Source of the DNA: Bacilli bacterium
Lineage (GTDB): Bacteria > Bacillota_I > Bacilli_A > RFN20 > CAG-826
Assembly: GCA_017651565.1 (NCBI GenBank)
Contig: JAGCCQ010000062.1
Coordinates: forward strand, 1 to 38,688
Direction: 5' to 3'
Length of the DNA: 38,688 nt
Below the pieces are notes generated by a model. That model was not told the DNA's origin, searched no databases, and was given only the letters and a program-made list of their open reading frames with translations. Below are positions 1 through 7,349 of the stretch, piece after piece. The position numbers were made by a program, and so were the translations under genes. The stretch's first letter is position 1; every line of letters begins with the position of its first letter.

Positions 1-76
1 TGGTGGGTACTGACGGGATCGAACCGCCGACCTTCTGTACGTCAAACAGATGCTCTCCCAGCTGAGCTAAATACCC
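1..76 (-). tRNA. tRNA-Val (anticodon GAC)
   Basis: The reverse complement folds as a full 76-nt cloverleaf. The acceptor GGGTATT pairs with AGTACCC, the anticodon loop is TTGACGT, and the T-loop begins GGTTCGATCC. The discriminator is A and the 3' CCA is encoded at positions 3-1, exactly at the window edge. It follows tRNA-Thr by 3 nt, so the two are probably processed from one transcript that may continue to the left. Confidence 0.93.
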
Positions 77-79
77 AAA

Positions 80-156
80 TGGTGCCGACTATCGGAATTG
101 AACCAACAACCTTCTGATTACGATTCAGCTGCTCTGCCAGATTGAGCTAAGCCGGC
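80..156 (-). tRNA. tRNA-Thr (anticodon CGT)
   Basis: The reverse complement is a 77-nt cloverleaf with acceptor GCCGGCT/AGTCGGC, T-arm GGTTCAATTCC, discriminator A and encoded CCA. The anticodon loop ATCGTAA gives CGT, reading ACG. Position 32 is A and the top anticodon-stem pair (G-A) is mismatched, a minor irregularity. It is first in a Thr-Val pair. Confidence 0.9.
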
Positions 157-174
157 AACTGTAGTCGCTCAATA

Positions 175-203
175 ATAATAGTAAAACTTGTAGTAACTTG
201 CAA
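175..203 (-). promoter_or_regulatory. Promoter of the tRNA-Thr/tRNA-Val unit
   Basis: On the minus strand TTGCAA (198-203) lies 17 nt before TATTAT (175-180). A start about 7 nt downstream would leave a leader of roughly 12 nt before tRNA-Thr. The -35 matches four of six consensus bases and the -10 five of six. Confidence 0.5.
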
Positions 204-332
204 CTATTTATTTATAAAAATCCGATTTTTATTCTATAAACAGCACCACTGGTCGAATTTATTTTTTAATATAGAACTATGCCAAAGAATAAAAAAGTAT
301 CTTGATAAGTTAAAATAAAACCAAATTCTCTA

Positions 333-446
333 TTAACAAATTAGTAATAAAGTAGCGCCTTTTAAAGAATTAACTTTAGAATTACAAGCGCACATAGAAA
401 AAACAGCTCCGAGTAATATTGATAGTTTGATATTTTTCCTAATTAT
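333..446 (-). pseudogene. Possible decayed small lipoprotein gene
   Basis: The 352-base stretch 157-508 holds the tRNA promoter and this faint coding remnant; I see nothing else in it. The minus strand encodes a 37-residue peptide with a basic start (RKNIK), a hydrophobic run (LSILLGAVF) and a lipobox-like SMCAC, ending at TAA. A TATAAT (470-475) and a purine-rich AGGGAGAG element lie just upstream. The only codons in start position are ATA or ATT, and the product stops soon after the lipobox. A gene that lost its start and body is the simplest reading; a chance ORF is possible. Confidence 0.3.
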
Positions 447-508
447 TGTCTCTCCCTATCTATAAGATGATTATATCGCTCAGAAACTGTTCAAATTTAA
501 ATTATTTA

Positions 509-1042
509 TTACATTAAGCTCTTGCCACAATTATTGCAGAATTTTGCACTATCATCATTTTCAGCGCCACAATAAGGACATTTTTTGACAATAATTGCAC
601 CACATTTTGCGCAGAATTTAGCACCAGCAGGATTTTGATGTCCACATTTTGAACAAGTATTCATGGTGACACCTTCTACCCCAGCAGCTTGTACGACATT
701 GCTAGCAACTTTTCCTGCCATTTCAGCAGTTGTGTCTGCTGTTTCGACATTCATATAGTTTCTAAAATCTTTTGCTGCTTCAGCATTTTGAGATGCAATG
801 TAGGCATTCATCTTTTTTTGAGATCCTAATGCTAAGCAAATTCCACCACCAGCGCAAAACGGAAATCCAACAAAACACAAAAAGAATAAAGTTGGCATGC
901 TTCCGTGACCGATTGTGCTCATAAAAAAGTCAGTCATTCCTGTAATTACGCATCCTAATCCAATAATTAGTAATAAAAAGCCAATAATTCTTAATTTTTT
1001 TGCTGTTCCATTATATCTATTTTCGTATTCTTTATTGTCCAT
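509..1042 (-). CDS. Membrane protein with two C-terminal zinc ribbons
   Basis: This 177-residue protein has two hydrophobic segments (about residues 19-40 and 50-75), a polar linker and two short zinc ribbons. The first has CSKCGHQN then FCAKCG; the second has CPYCGAEN then FCNNCG. These are the classic CxxCG pairs of double-zinc-ribbon proteins. No enzyme domain is visible. The preferred start is the ATG at 1042, preceded by GGGGTGAAAGAT; the GTG at 1051 lies inside that ribosome-binding stretch. It follows the glycosyltransferase-like gene by 55 bases and may be the last gene of that transcript. The function is unknown; such proteins are often thought to act as cytoplasmic interaction or metal-sensing tails on a membrane hairpin. 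Confidence 0.75.
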   Translation of the reverse strand: MDNKEYENRYNGTAKKLRIIGFLLLIIGLGCVITGMTDFFMSTIGHGSMPTLFFLCFVGFPFCAGGGICLALGSQKKMNAYIASQNAEAAKDFRNYMNVETADTTAEMAGKVASNVVQAAGVEGVTMNTCSKCGHQNPAGAKFCAKCGAIIVKKCPYCGAENDDSAKFCNNCGKSLM

Positions 1043-1097
1043 ATCTTTCACCCCGTTTTTTAGTTTATATAAAGAGTGATTTTAAAACAATAAATTT

Positions 1098-2534
1098 TTA
1101 ATTCTTTCCGACGGCTAATTTTACACACTCGTAGGCACCGTTATAATGACCAGCTTTTTTAAGCTCGTCAATTCTATCACAAAGATGTGGGATTATTTCT
1201 TTGTCCAAAATAACTCTATCTAACATCTCTATTATTTCTTTCTTTTTAGGACATTCTGGTAAGGAATCACCATATTCTCTTCCGTTAATTGCACCATAAA
1301 TCTCATGACCACCAATATGTTTCATGAATAATTTAGGGATTGGGTAATATGCTAATTCACTTGGTTTAGTAACTAATAAATCACAAACTGGCATTAACAA
1401 ATTAGTTGAATATACTGCCTCAAAAATATTCTTATTGTAGATGCAGTAGATGCCATTAGCATCGCCTTTTCTTAAATCGTTAGCTAATTCTTTGAGTTTG
1501 TCATATTCATTAAAAACATTAATCGTTTTAATATCTTTTACTTTCTTAATTAACTTTTCATATACATCTAAATGATCACCGAAGTTAATAAATAATGAGA
1601 CTTTGTTTTTCTTTACATATGGGACTAAGTGTCGAACCATAGCTAAGAACATATCCAATCCTGCACCTGCACCACCTACAGTCATTAAGATTCTAAGTGG
1701 CTTATCATTTGCGATTCTTTCTCTTCTGGCTTCATTATCTTTTTCTAAATCAACAAGTAATTCATGGTCAACATAACAGCCAACCATTTTTAAATCTTTT
1801 TCAGGGATGCCGCACAATGGTTTCTTATCAAAACCATAAAGTGATTTATAACCAAAGTAGGCGAAAGGAGTTTGAACTGTATGTACGGCACCCTCAGATA
1901 AATGTAAACCCATAGGCCAGTTATCTGGTATAGCGTTAACAACGTGTTTCATTCCAGCATGTACTGCTGCTTGACTTGGCCAAACATGAGTGGCAATATA
2001 TGGAATATCTTTATCAATATTTTTGAAGATAGGAACTAATAGTTCACTATTCTTTTGATCTTTAGCATTATAGGAAATTTTCTTAAATCCTTCTGAGTTA
2101 AGTGGTTCCCAAACTAACTTATTAAACAATTTAGACTTCTGAGAGATACGAGAAGCAAGAGAATACATATTGTTCTGTTCTCTTATCATTTTGCTTCCTG
2201 TAGCGTCAAAACTAGCTAAATCTAGCCAATAAGGCTTATAACCTAACGCTTTGGCTGCACTAACCATTGCAATTGAGATTCTGTAATGACCAAAACCCAT
2301 ACGAATATTACCAACAATTAATGCCTTTTTATCAAAAGACTTATTCTCATCTCCAAATACAATATTTGATGTATCTATAAAATCTAATGATGGTATATCT
2401 TCAAACGATACCTTATAGTCTTTTGAAGAGTCATCTCCATATTTCTTGAGATATTTTTTCTTCGATTTGTTTGCCCCTTTAATAACTTTTTTTGATTGAG
2501 GATTTCCGAAAATCACTGAGGATCTATCTATCAT
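1098..2534 (-). CDS. GT-B-fold glycosyltransferase-like protein (MurG/MGDG-synthase-like)
   Basis: This 478-residue protein has no membrane segment. A lysine-rich N-terminus precedes a nucleotide-sugar-transferase-like start, ALIVGNIRMGFGHYR, around residue 80; the GxGHxR element resembles MurG and monogalactosyldiacylglycerol synthases. A second Rossmann half begins near LRILMTVGGAGAG, and a donor-site-like TKPSELAYYPIP lies near residue 390, where the GT28-type TKPGG...E motif would be expected. The start is the ATG at 2534 because AAGGAG lies 9 nt upstream; the gene overlaps the end of the GH36 gene by 11 bases, so translation is probably coupled. It is the last enzyme of a TetR-transporter-GH36 operon. 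Acceptor and donor cannot be read from sequence. A galactosyl- or glucosyltransferase using sugar released by its neighbour is inference. Confidence 0.6.
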   Translation of the reverse strand: MIDRSSVIFGNPQSKKVIKGANKSKKKYLKKYGDDSSKDYKVSFEDIPSLDFIDTSNIVFGDENKSFDKKALIVGNIRMGFGHYRISIAMVSAAKALGYKPYWLDLASFDATGSKMIREQNNMYSLASRISQKSKLFNKLVWEPLNSEGFKKISYNAKDQKNSELLVPIFKNIDKDIPYIATHVWPSQAAVHAGMKHVVNAIPDNWPMGLHLSEGAVHTVQTPFAYFGYKSLYGFDKKPLCGIPEKDLKMVGCYVDHELLVDLEKDNEARRERIANDKPLRILMTVGGAGAGLDMFLAMVRHLVPYVKKNKVSLFINFGDHLDVYEKLIKKVKDIKTINVFNEYDKLKELANDLRKGDANGIYCIYNKNIFEAVYSTNLLMPVCDLLVTKPSELAYYPIPKLFMKHIGGHEIYGAINGREYGDSLPECPKKKEIIEMLDRVILDKEIIPHLCDRIDELKKAGHYNGAYECVKLAVGKN

Positions 2535-4137
2535 ACTCAAAAGCTCCTTTTCTTGTGTTGTAATTAAATTGATCCCCTACACCATCCACTTCGTAATCTA
2601 CATGAATGATGTCCCTATTTTTATAAAAGCAAGTGACCATAGACTGCTTGAATAAACGTAATGTATTATCTAAAATTTGTTTCTTTTCTTCGTCATAAGA
2701 AGCGATATTATCACTAGTCATAAGAATATTTCCAAAGAGTGCATTTACTGTCGCTAATGCTAGTTTTTGTTCTTTATTTAGACTGATGTTATCGTCTCTT
2801 AAGAGGAAAACATCAGGATCATTACCAAAGAACCTTTGGTTAAATAAAGAACGATAAATGGTATTTTGTATCGTGACCTTAGTTGAGATTCTTTCCCTAT
2901 GGAAGAGTCTCATAAAGAATACGTCATCAAAATACAAAGAAACATCTGGTCCAATTCTTAAGTAGTCAAAATTATCAATTGAGTTAACAATATTAGCTCC
3001 ACATCCAAGAATAATCTTGCCTTTTAATACTTCTCTTAAAAATTCATAAACTTCCCTTTGAGTTTGTGCGCGGCTCTTGCCTTCGCTAGGTACGATTCCT
3101 GCAGCATATAAAAAGTCTAACTTAAAGAAATCAAAGCCCATCTCTACATAATTCAATAAGCAATCTTTGATATATTCTTTGACTTCTTTATTATCCAAAT
3201 CTAATGCATATTGACCAGACCAGTTGCCACCAGCTCTAACCAATTTGCCTTTATAATCTTTTTTAATCCAGTCTTGATGATTGTTAAAAACATAGGAATT
3301 TTTCTCAACCACAAAAGGAGCTAACCAGATACCTGCTTTAAGTCCTTTTTGGTGGATTTGTTGTACGATTGGTTCTAGTCCATTAGGAAATTTATTTTTA
3401 TCAACATCCAACCAATCTCCAACAAATGTTTGATATCCATCATCAATTTGGAATAAATCAAATCTATCATCTAAAGCTTCTAAATCGTTAGAAAGTATAT
3501 CTTCATTGATGTTTTGATAATGATTATACCAACTTGTATATCCAAAAATTTTTGGTAATTCTTTTTTAGGGAAATATGAATTAAATGCTTCTAAACCACT
3601 ATGATAGTTATTTGAGAAATAGTAATCAAAAACAACAATTGATTCACCTTTATCAAGACTAATTCCATTAACATCACTAGTTAAGAACAATTGATTTTTA
3701 CCCTTTATTATTTCCACTAAAAGATATGCGTTTTTATAATTTAGATTAAATATGAAAGATTCGTTTTGTCCTTTTGAATAAAAGACATCATAACCATGTA
3801 GTTTTCTAATTGAATACTTATAGAACAATGAATCACCATATGCTTTCATCGCATATTTATGAACGATAATATGTGGCGATTTATTGATATTTCTTAATCT
3901 TTTTAAAACACTATATTCATTAGTGTCTGTCCAAGATTGATAGCCATTTAAGAAATACCTATCTTTTAAGGTAATGTTAAAAGGAATAGAATCTTTTGCT
4001 TTAATTAGTTCAACATCTTCATTAGCGATTAACTTAACGATTGTTCTATTGTTCACAATATGAACATCAATAAATAAATCGTCATTAGATTCTTTGATTT
4101 TATATTTCTTGCCATTCTTTCTATAAATAATTTCCAT
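2524..4137 (-). CDS. GH36-family alpha-galactosidase
   Basis: This 537-residue glycoside hydrolase of clan D lacks a signal peptide, so it probably acts on imported oligosaccharides in the cytoplasm. An N-terminal beta-sandwich region precedes a TIM barrel with FQIDDGYQ and then GLKAGIWLAPF. The nucleophile candidate is the Asp of FFKLDFLYAAG (about residue 339) and the acid/base candidate the Asp of RIGPDVS (about 396), matching GH36. The length resembles the short Thermotoga-type enzyme rather than the ~720-residue forms. Alpha-N-acetylgalactosaminidase activity is an alternative, since GH36 contains both. It starts 2 nt after the transporter stop with no clear Shine-Dalgarno sequence, so coupling is likely, and it overlaps the GT-B-like gene downstream. 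Confidence 0.85.
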   Translation of the reverse strand: MEIIYRKNGKKYKIKESNDDLFIDVHIVNNRTIVKLIANEDVELIKAKDSIPFNITLKDRYFLNGYQSWTDTNEYSVLKRLRNINKSPHIIVHKYAMKAYGDSLFYKYSIRKLHGYDVFYSKGQNESFIFNLNYKNAYLLVEIIKGKNQLFLTSDVNGISLDKGESIVVFDYYFSNNYHSGLEAFNSYFPKKELPKIFGYTSWYNHYQNINEDILSNDLEALDDRFDLFQIDDGYQTFVGDWLDVDKNKFPNGLEPIVQQIHQKGLKAGIWLAPFVVEKNSYVFNNHQDWIKKDYKGKLVRAGGNWSGQYALDLDNKEVKEYIKDCLLNYVEMGFDFFKLDFLYAAGIVPSEGKSRAQTQREVYEFLREVLKGKIILGCGANIVNSIDNFDYLRIGPDVSLYFDDVFFMRLFHRERISTKVTIQNTIYRSLFNQRFFGNDPDVFLLRDDNISLNKEQKLALATVNALFGNILMTSDNIASYDEEKKQILDNTLRLFKQSMVTCFYKNRDIIHVDYEVDGVGDQFNYNTRKGAFEYDR

Positions 4138-4139
4138 AA

Positions 4140-5597
4140 CTATTCTTTTTCGTTTTCGATAGCTTGCAAGAACGCCTCATCGCCTTCCTTGGCGATTTCT
4201 TTCATAATTTTCTTTTCTCTATAGAAGAGAAGGATTACTGCACCTAATGCGCAGAATACTGCTGCAACAATAGCAACTACTAATAAACCTGGTTTGCTAG
4301 CGACGATATCGTTACTATTTTCAGATTGTGCAGTACCTAAAATAGCTAATGATGTGAATAAAATCATTGCTAATGATTGTCCAAACTTCATCGCGAAAGT
4401 ACGTGCAGCAAAGAACATGCCTTCTCTATTTTGACCAGTTATTTTACTTTCAGCTTCAGCAACGTCTGCAACAATTGATTGAGGAATAATTCCAAGAAGA
4501 GCCATTGGTAATGATGAAATAATCATAATGATTGCACCAAATACCCAGCTAAGTGCGTTTGATCCTTCACTTGCTTCTGGTAATACTCCTGGAATAGAAG
4601 CAATTGCAGTAATTACATAACAAATTGCCAAACCAATAAAGCCAGCAATAACCAATTTCTTCTTACCGAATTTCTTAACGAGTTTAGTTACGAACGGATA
4701 GAATGCAGCACTTAACACTGTCATACCACCCATAAATACCATGACCATACTTTCATCAAAAGCCATGGAGACTTTAACAAAAAATGGTAAACCTGTTTGG
4801 AACATTGTTAAACCAACCCAGTACATAATGTCTGAGATTGAGAATGTTCTAAAATCTTTATTTTTAAATGTTGATACTAATGATTTAATTACGTTTTCGT
4901 TTGATGGTTCAGACTCAACAAATTCTTTTTCATTTAATAAGAGTGTTGGAATTAACATACATGCACATGCAATAACTGCTAATACAATGAAGCAAATTCT
5001 ATAACTCATTGCAAATCCTACTGCGTCTCTAATTAATCCAGCAAATACGAATGGAGTGTACGCAATCAATGTACCTGCGAAGAATGTTAGTGAGATAGCT
5101 GTTGAGATAAACATTCTATCTTCTTGAGTTTTACCAAATTCGGAAATTAACGCATTGTAAGGAGTACAATACATTGTCATAAATAAGTAGAAAAGAACAA
5201 TAAAGACTCCAATCCATGCAACGTTACCACCACTAATTCCTTCAACAGGTGCCCAGAATAATAAAACCGTAACAACTGATAATGGAATAGCAGCAATTCT
5301 CATAAATGGAATTCTTCTTCCTTTTGGGTTTTTACTTCTATCTGATAATGAAGCAATTAAAGGATCCGTTACTGCATCGAAAATACGACTAAGTGCAGTA
5401 ATAAGACCAAGAAGAGTCATAAAACCGCCAATAATGAGACCTGGTTTTATGTATTGGATAGCGCCAGCATCAATATCATTACTTGATGGTAAATAGAACG
5501 TAACTAACCAAGCAGAAATAATTCCGCTAAGTAAGGACCATCCTAATTGGCCTATCGCAAAGATAATCATTTGCTTTTTTGTGAGTCTTTTCTTCAT
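4140..5597 (-). CDS. GPH-family (MelB-like) sugar:cation symporter
   Basis: This 485-residue protein has about 12 hydrophobic segments and belongs to the glycoside-pentoside-hexuronide:cation branch of the major facilitator superfamily. The diagnostic region is RIFDAVTDPLIASLSDRS followed by GRRIPFM near residues 65-95; its DxxxDP aspartates correspond to the cation-binding aspartates of MelB. AAGGAG precedes the ATG. Sitting directly before a cytoplasmic alpha-galactosidase, it probably imports an alpha-galactoside such as melibiose or a related oligosaccharide. The substrate is inferred from context only. A loop of about 25 polar residues between the two six-helix halves is normal for the family. 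Confidence 0.85.
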   Translation of the reverse strand: MKKRLTKKQMIIFAIGQLGWSLLSGIISAWLVTFYLPSSNDIDAGAIQYIKPGLIIGGFMTLLGLITALSRIFDAVTDPLIASLSDRSKNPKGRRIPFMRIAAIPLSVVTVLLFWAPVEGISGGNVAWIGVFIVLFYLFMTMYCTPYNALISEFGKTQEDRMFISTAISLTFFAGTLIAYTPFVFAGLIRDAVGFAMSYRICFIVLAVIACACMLIPTLLLNEKEFVESEPSNENVIKSLVSTFKNKDFRTFSISDIMYWVGLTMFQTGLPFFVKVSMAFDESMVMVFMGGMTVLSAAFYPFVTKLVKKFGKKKLVIAGFIGLAICYVITAIASIPGVLPEASEGSNALSWVFGAIIMIISSLPMALLGIIPQSIVADVAEAESKITGQNREGMFFAARTFAMKFGQSLAMILFTSLAILGTAQSENSNDIVASKPGLLVVAIVAAVFCALGAVILLFYREKKIMKEIAKEGDEAFLQAIENEKE

Positions 5598-5610
5598 ACT
5601 AGCAATCTCC

Positions 5611-6219
5611 TTACTTTTTTAATGAATTTAAGATGATGCTAATCAAGCATTTAATTTCCCCCGTTTTCTTTAAAGCTTTATCTTGCTCTAAAATCCCCTT
5701 CTTCATTGATAACTTTTTACAAAGTTCAAGTAATGAATGTGTTGTTGAAAAATAAAACACATCAATATTTTTAATTTCTTTTACAGTTCCATCTTTTAAG
5801 CCGAGTTCATAAGCTTCCATGAAAATATCTTTGAATTGGCTAACTAAACTTGTTTCATATTCTAATAAAGACACTTCTCCGCGTGAGCACATGAACGCGT
5901 CAAACTCTTTAATAAAATAGAAATGGCCAGGGCTCTTTTTAAAAATCTTTAAGTAAGCATTGTAAAAGATATCTAATTTCTCAATACCTGTCTTTCCTTT
6001 GGATAGTTCGAAGTATTCTTCAAATACTCCCTTTCCTAAATTCATCGCACATTGAATTACGATGTTGTTTTTCGTTTTGAAATAACGATAAACAGTAGCC
6101 TCCCCTACACCAGCTTCGTCAGCAATATCCTTAATTGTGACGTCAGAAATGTTACGTGTCATAAACAAATTCTCAGCGACACCTAAAACAAAACCGATTT
6201 TTGCATCTTTGAATCCCAT
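5611..6219 (-). CDS. TetR-family transcriptional regulator
   Basis: This 202-residue protein has an N-terminal helix-turn-helix of TetR type, IKDIADEAGVGEATVYRYF at about residues 27-46, followed by an all-helical ligand-binding domain with no recognisable subtype. AGGAGG precedes the ATG at a long spacing of about 11 nt. It is the first gene of the sugar operon, 13 nt before the transporter, so it probably regulates itself and the operon. A perfect inverted repeat overlapping its ribosome-binding site is a candidate operator. TetR regulators are less usual than LacI or AraC types for alpha-galactoside operons; the inducer is unknown. Confidence 0.85.
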   Translation of the reverse strand: MGFKDAKIGFVLGVAENLFMTRNISDVTIKDIADEAGVGEATVYRYFKTKNNIVIQCAMNLGKGVFEEYFELSKGKTGIEKLDIFYNAYLKIFKKSPGHFYFIKEFDAFMCSRGEVSLLEYETSLVSQFKDIFMEAYELGLKDGTVKEIKNIDVFYFSTTHSLLELCKKLSMKKGILEQDKALKKTGEIKCLISIILNSLKK

Positions 6220-6223
6220 ATTT

Positions 6224-6255
6224 TGATAGTCCTCCTATCATTGTGATATATTATC
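6224..6255 (-). promoter_or_regulatory. Candidate TetR operators in the sugar-operon leader
   Basis: TGATAG-TCCTC-CTATCA (6224-6240) is a perfect 6-bp inverted repeat around the ribosome-binding site of the tetR gene. A second palindrome, GATA-TAT-TATC, lies at 6245-6255, just downstream of the -10 box. Shared GATA/TATC half-sites in the leader of an autoregulated TetR operon suggest binding sites. Binding by this protein is inference. Confidence 0.4.
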
Positions 6256-6262
6256 TATCTTT

Positions 6263-6292
6263 AATATATATTTAAAATTTCGATTGTGTCAA
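6263..6292 (-). promoter_or_regulatory. Promoter of the tetR-transporter-GH36-GT operon
   Basis: A consensus TTGACA (6287-6292) is followed by TATATT (6263-6268, 18-nt spacer) or TATATA (6265-6270, 16-nt spacer). It lies immediately after the terminator T-run of the upstream GNAT gene, so the operon starts its own transcript about 40 nt before the tetR ATG. Confidence 0.65.
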
Positions 6293-6293
6293 C

Positions 6294-6323
6294 AAAAAAA
6301 GAAATGTTTTTTTCTAACATTCC
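6294..6323 (-). terminator. Intrinsic terminator after the GNAT gene
   Basis: On the minus strand GGAATGTT pairs with AACATTTC around a 7-nt loop and is followed by seven T. It starts a few bases after the GNAT stop codon and separates that gene from the sugar operon. Confidence 0.7.
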
Positions 6324-6327
6324 TCTT

Positions 6328-6822
6328 TTATATTTTTCTATCAATCTTGTAGTAAATCAGATCTCTACTTTTTCCTAAATACTCTAGCTCACCATAATTA
6401 ATATGAGAGTAAGTCATCCCAACCTTTTCCATAACTCTTTTTGATGCAGGATTTTCAATAAAGCAAGATGCTAATACCGTTTCAAATCCTCTTACATTAA
6501 ATAAATAGGGAATAAAGGCTTCTACTGCTTCTGTTACGTATCCTTTGTTCCAATAATTTGAACCAATGCCATAGCCAATTTCAACCGATTTACCTTCTGT
6601 TAAAAATTCGGTTAAAATTCCTATTAATTTCCCACTTTCTTTAAGTCTTATTGCTAATATTCCTTTTCTACCTAAATATGGAGCAAAGTCAAAACTATCT
6701 AAACTTTCTTGATACGAGCATATAAAAGTTTCTAACACTTTCTTATCGTGAGAAATGTTAAAGAAATAATCTTCTTTATCTTCTTTTCTTAATTCATCAA
6801 TAATTAATCTTTTTGTTTCCAT
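6328..6822 (-). CDS. GNAT-family N-acetyltransferase (RimJ/RimL-like)
   Basis: This 164-residue single-domain protein opens with METKRLIIDELRKEDKEDYF, the usual RimJ/RimL start. The acetyl-CoA region follows: GYGIGSNYWNKGYVTEAV at about residues 82-99, where the classical Q/RxxGxG/A is loosened, and then ASCFIENPASKRVMEKVGM, the typical end of the fold. It probably acetylates an amino group of a protein, peptide or small molecule; the substrate is unknown. No Shine-Dalgarno sequence precedes the ATG. An extended -10, TGTTAAGAT (6836-6844), implies a leader of only about 7 nt. The gene is monocistronic between two terminators. Confidence 0.8.
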   Translation of the reverse strand: METKRLIIDELRKEDKEDYFFNISHDKKVLETFICSYQESLDSFDFAPYLGRKGILAIRLKESGKLIGILTEFLTEGKSVEIGYGIGSNYWNKGYVTEAVEAFIPYLFNVRGFETVLASCFIENPASKRVMEKVGMTYSHINYGELEYLGKSRDLIYYKIDRKI

Positions 6823-6835
6823 AACTAATAGAGAT

Positions 6836-6844
6836 ATCTTAACA
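6836..6844 (-). promoter_or_regulatory. Extended -10 promoter of the GNAT gene
   Basis: TGTTAAGAT fits TGn plus a 4/6 -10 hexamer (TAAGAT), without a good -35. The predicted start lies about 7 nt before the ATG. It is the only promoter-like element between the tRNA terminator and the gene. Confidence 0.35.
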
Positions 6845-6872
6845 CATTTCCTATCTATCGTTTTGTTTTTAT

Positions 6873-6895
6873 AAAAAATCCCTCAGTATAGAGGG
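6873..6895 (-). terminator. Intrinsic terminator of the Leu-Arg-Leu tRNA unit
   Basis: On the minus strand CCCTC pairs with GAGGG around TATACT, followed by ATTTTTT. It lies about 50 nt beyond the last tRNA of the cluster. Confidence 0.75.
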
Positions 6896-6942
6896 AATAA
6901 TTATATTAATTTATATAAAATGTGCCGGTTTTTGGTTTCAAA

Positions 6943-7029
6943 TGGTGCCCGAGGCCGGAGTTGAACCGGCACAGTATCACTACTGCTGGATTTTGAGTCC
7001 AGTGCGTCTACCAATTTCACCACTCGGGC
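6943..7029 (-). tRNA. tRNA-Leu (anticodon CAA)
   Basis: This 87-nt class II tRNA has acceptor GCCCGAG/CTCGGGC, discriminator A and encoded CCA. The anticodon stem CTGGA/TCCAG encloses CTCAAAA, giving CAA. A long variable arm precedes the T-arm GGTTCAACTCC. It is the last gene of a three-tRNA cluster. Confidence 0.94.
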
Positions 7030-7089
7030 AGCGTAATATATTATAAATTCTACAGTAGTTGTAATCAACTAAAGAAATTAATAAATAAT

Positions 7090-7165
7090 TGGAGTGCTTG
7101 GCATGAATTGAACATGCGACCTTAGCCTCCGGAGGGCCACGCTCTATCGACTGAGCTACAAGCAC
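7090..7165 (-). tRNA. tRNA-Arg (anticodon CCG)
   Basis: This 76-nt cloverleaf has acceptor GTGCTTG/CAAGCAC, anticodon loop CTCCGGA (CCG, reading CGG), T-arm ATGTTCAATTCAT and encoded CCA. The discriminator is U rather than the A or G usual in tRNA-Arg. It lies between two tRNA-Leu genes. Confidence 0.9.
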
Positions 7166-7196
7166 ATATATCGCTTCTATAATATTATTCTAAAAT

Positions 7197-7279
7197 TGGT
7201 GCGGCCAAGAAGACTTGAACTTCCATGATTGCTCATCGGTTTCTGAGGCCGACGCGTCTACCAATTCCGCCATGGCCGC
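7197..7279 (-). tRNA. tRNA-Leu (anticodon CAG)
   Basis: This 83-nt class II tRNA has acceptor GCGGCCA/TGGCCGC, a long variable arm and encoded CCA. The anticodon loop CTCAGAA gives CAG, reading CTG. It is first of the Leu-Arg-Leu cluster. Confidence 0.93.
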
Positions 7280-7283
7280 AATT

Positions 7284-7316
7284 CTTTTGTTAACAAAAGC
7301 ATGTAATATTTTATCA
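7284..7316 (-). promoter_or_regulatory. Promoter and palindrome before the tRNA-Leu/Arg/Leu cluster
   Basis: The extended -10 TGATAAAAT (7308-7316) is identical to the one before rpsB. The roughly 22-nt leader contains a perfect 16-bp palindrome, CTTTTGTTAACAAAAG (7284-7299), directly before tRNA-Leu. It could bind a protein or help tRNA 5' processing; neither is shown. No good -35 is visible. Confidence 0.45.
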
Positions 7317-7349
7317 CATTAGAAATTTTATATTAGTTATTTTTAATTA

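Noticed and set aside
220..240. TAAAAAT/ATTTTTA inverted repeat as a terminator
   Set aside because: The stem is only A-T pairs and no gene ends there on either strand.
6980..7165. Open frame of 61 codons on the minus strand
   Set aside because: It runs through tRNA-Arg and into tRNA-Leu; the tRNA folds explain the sequence.
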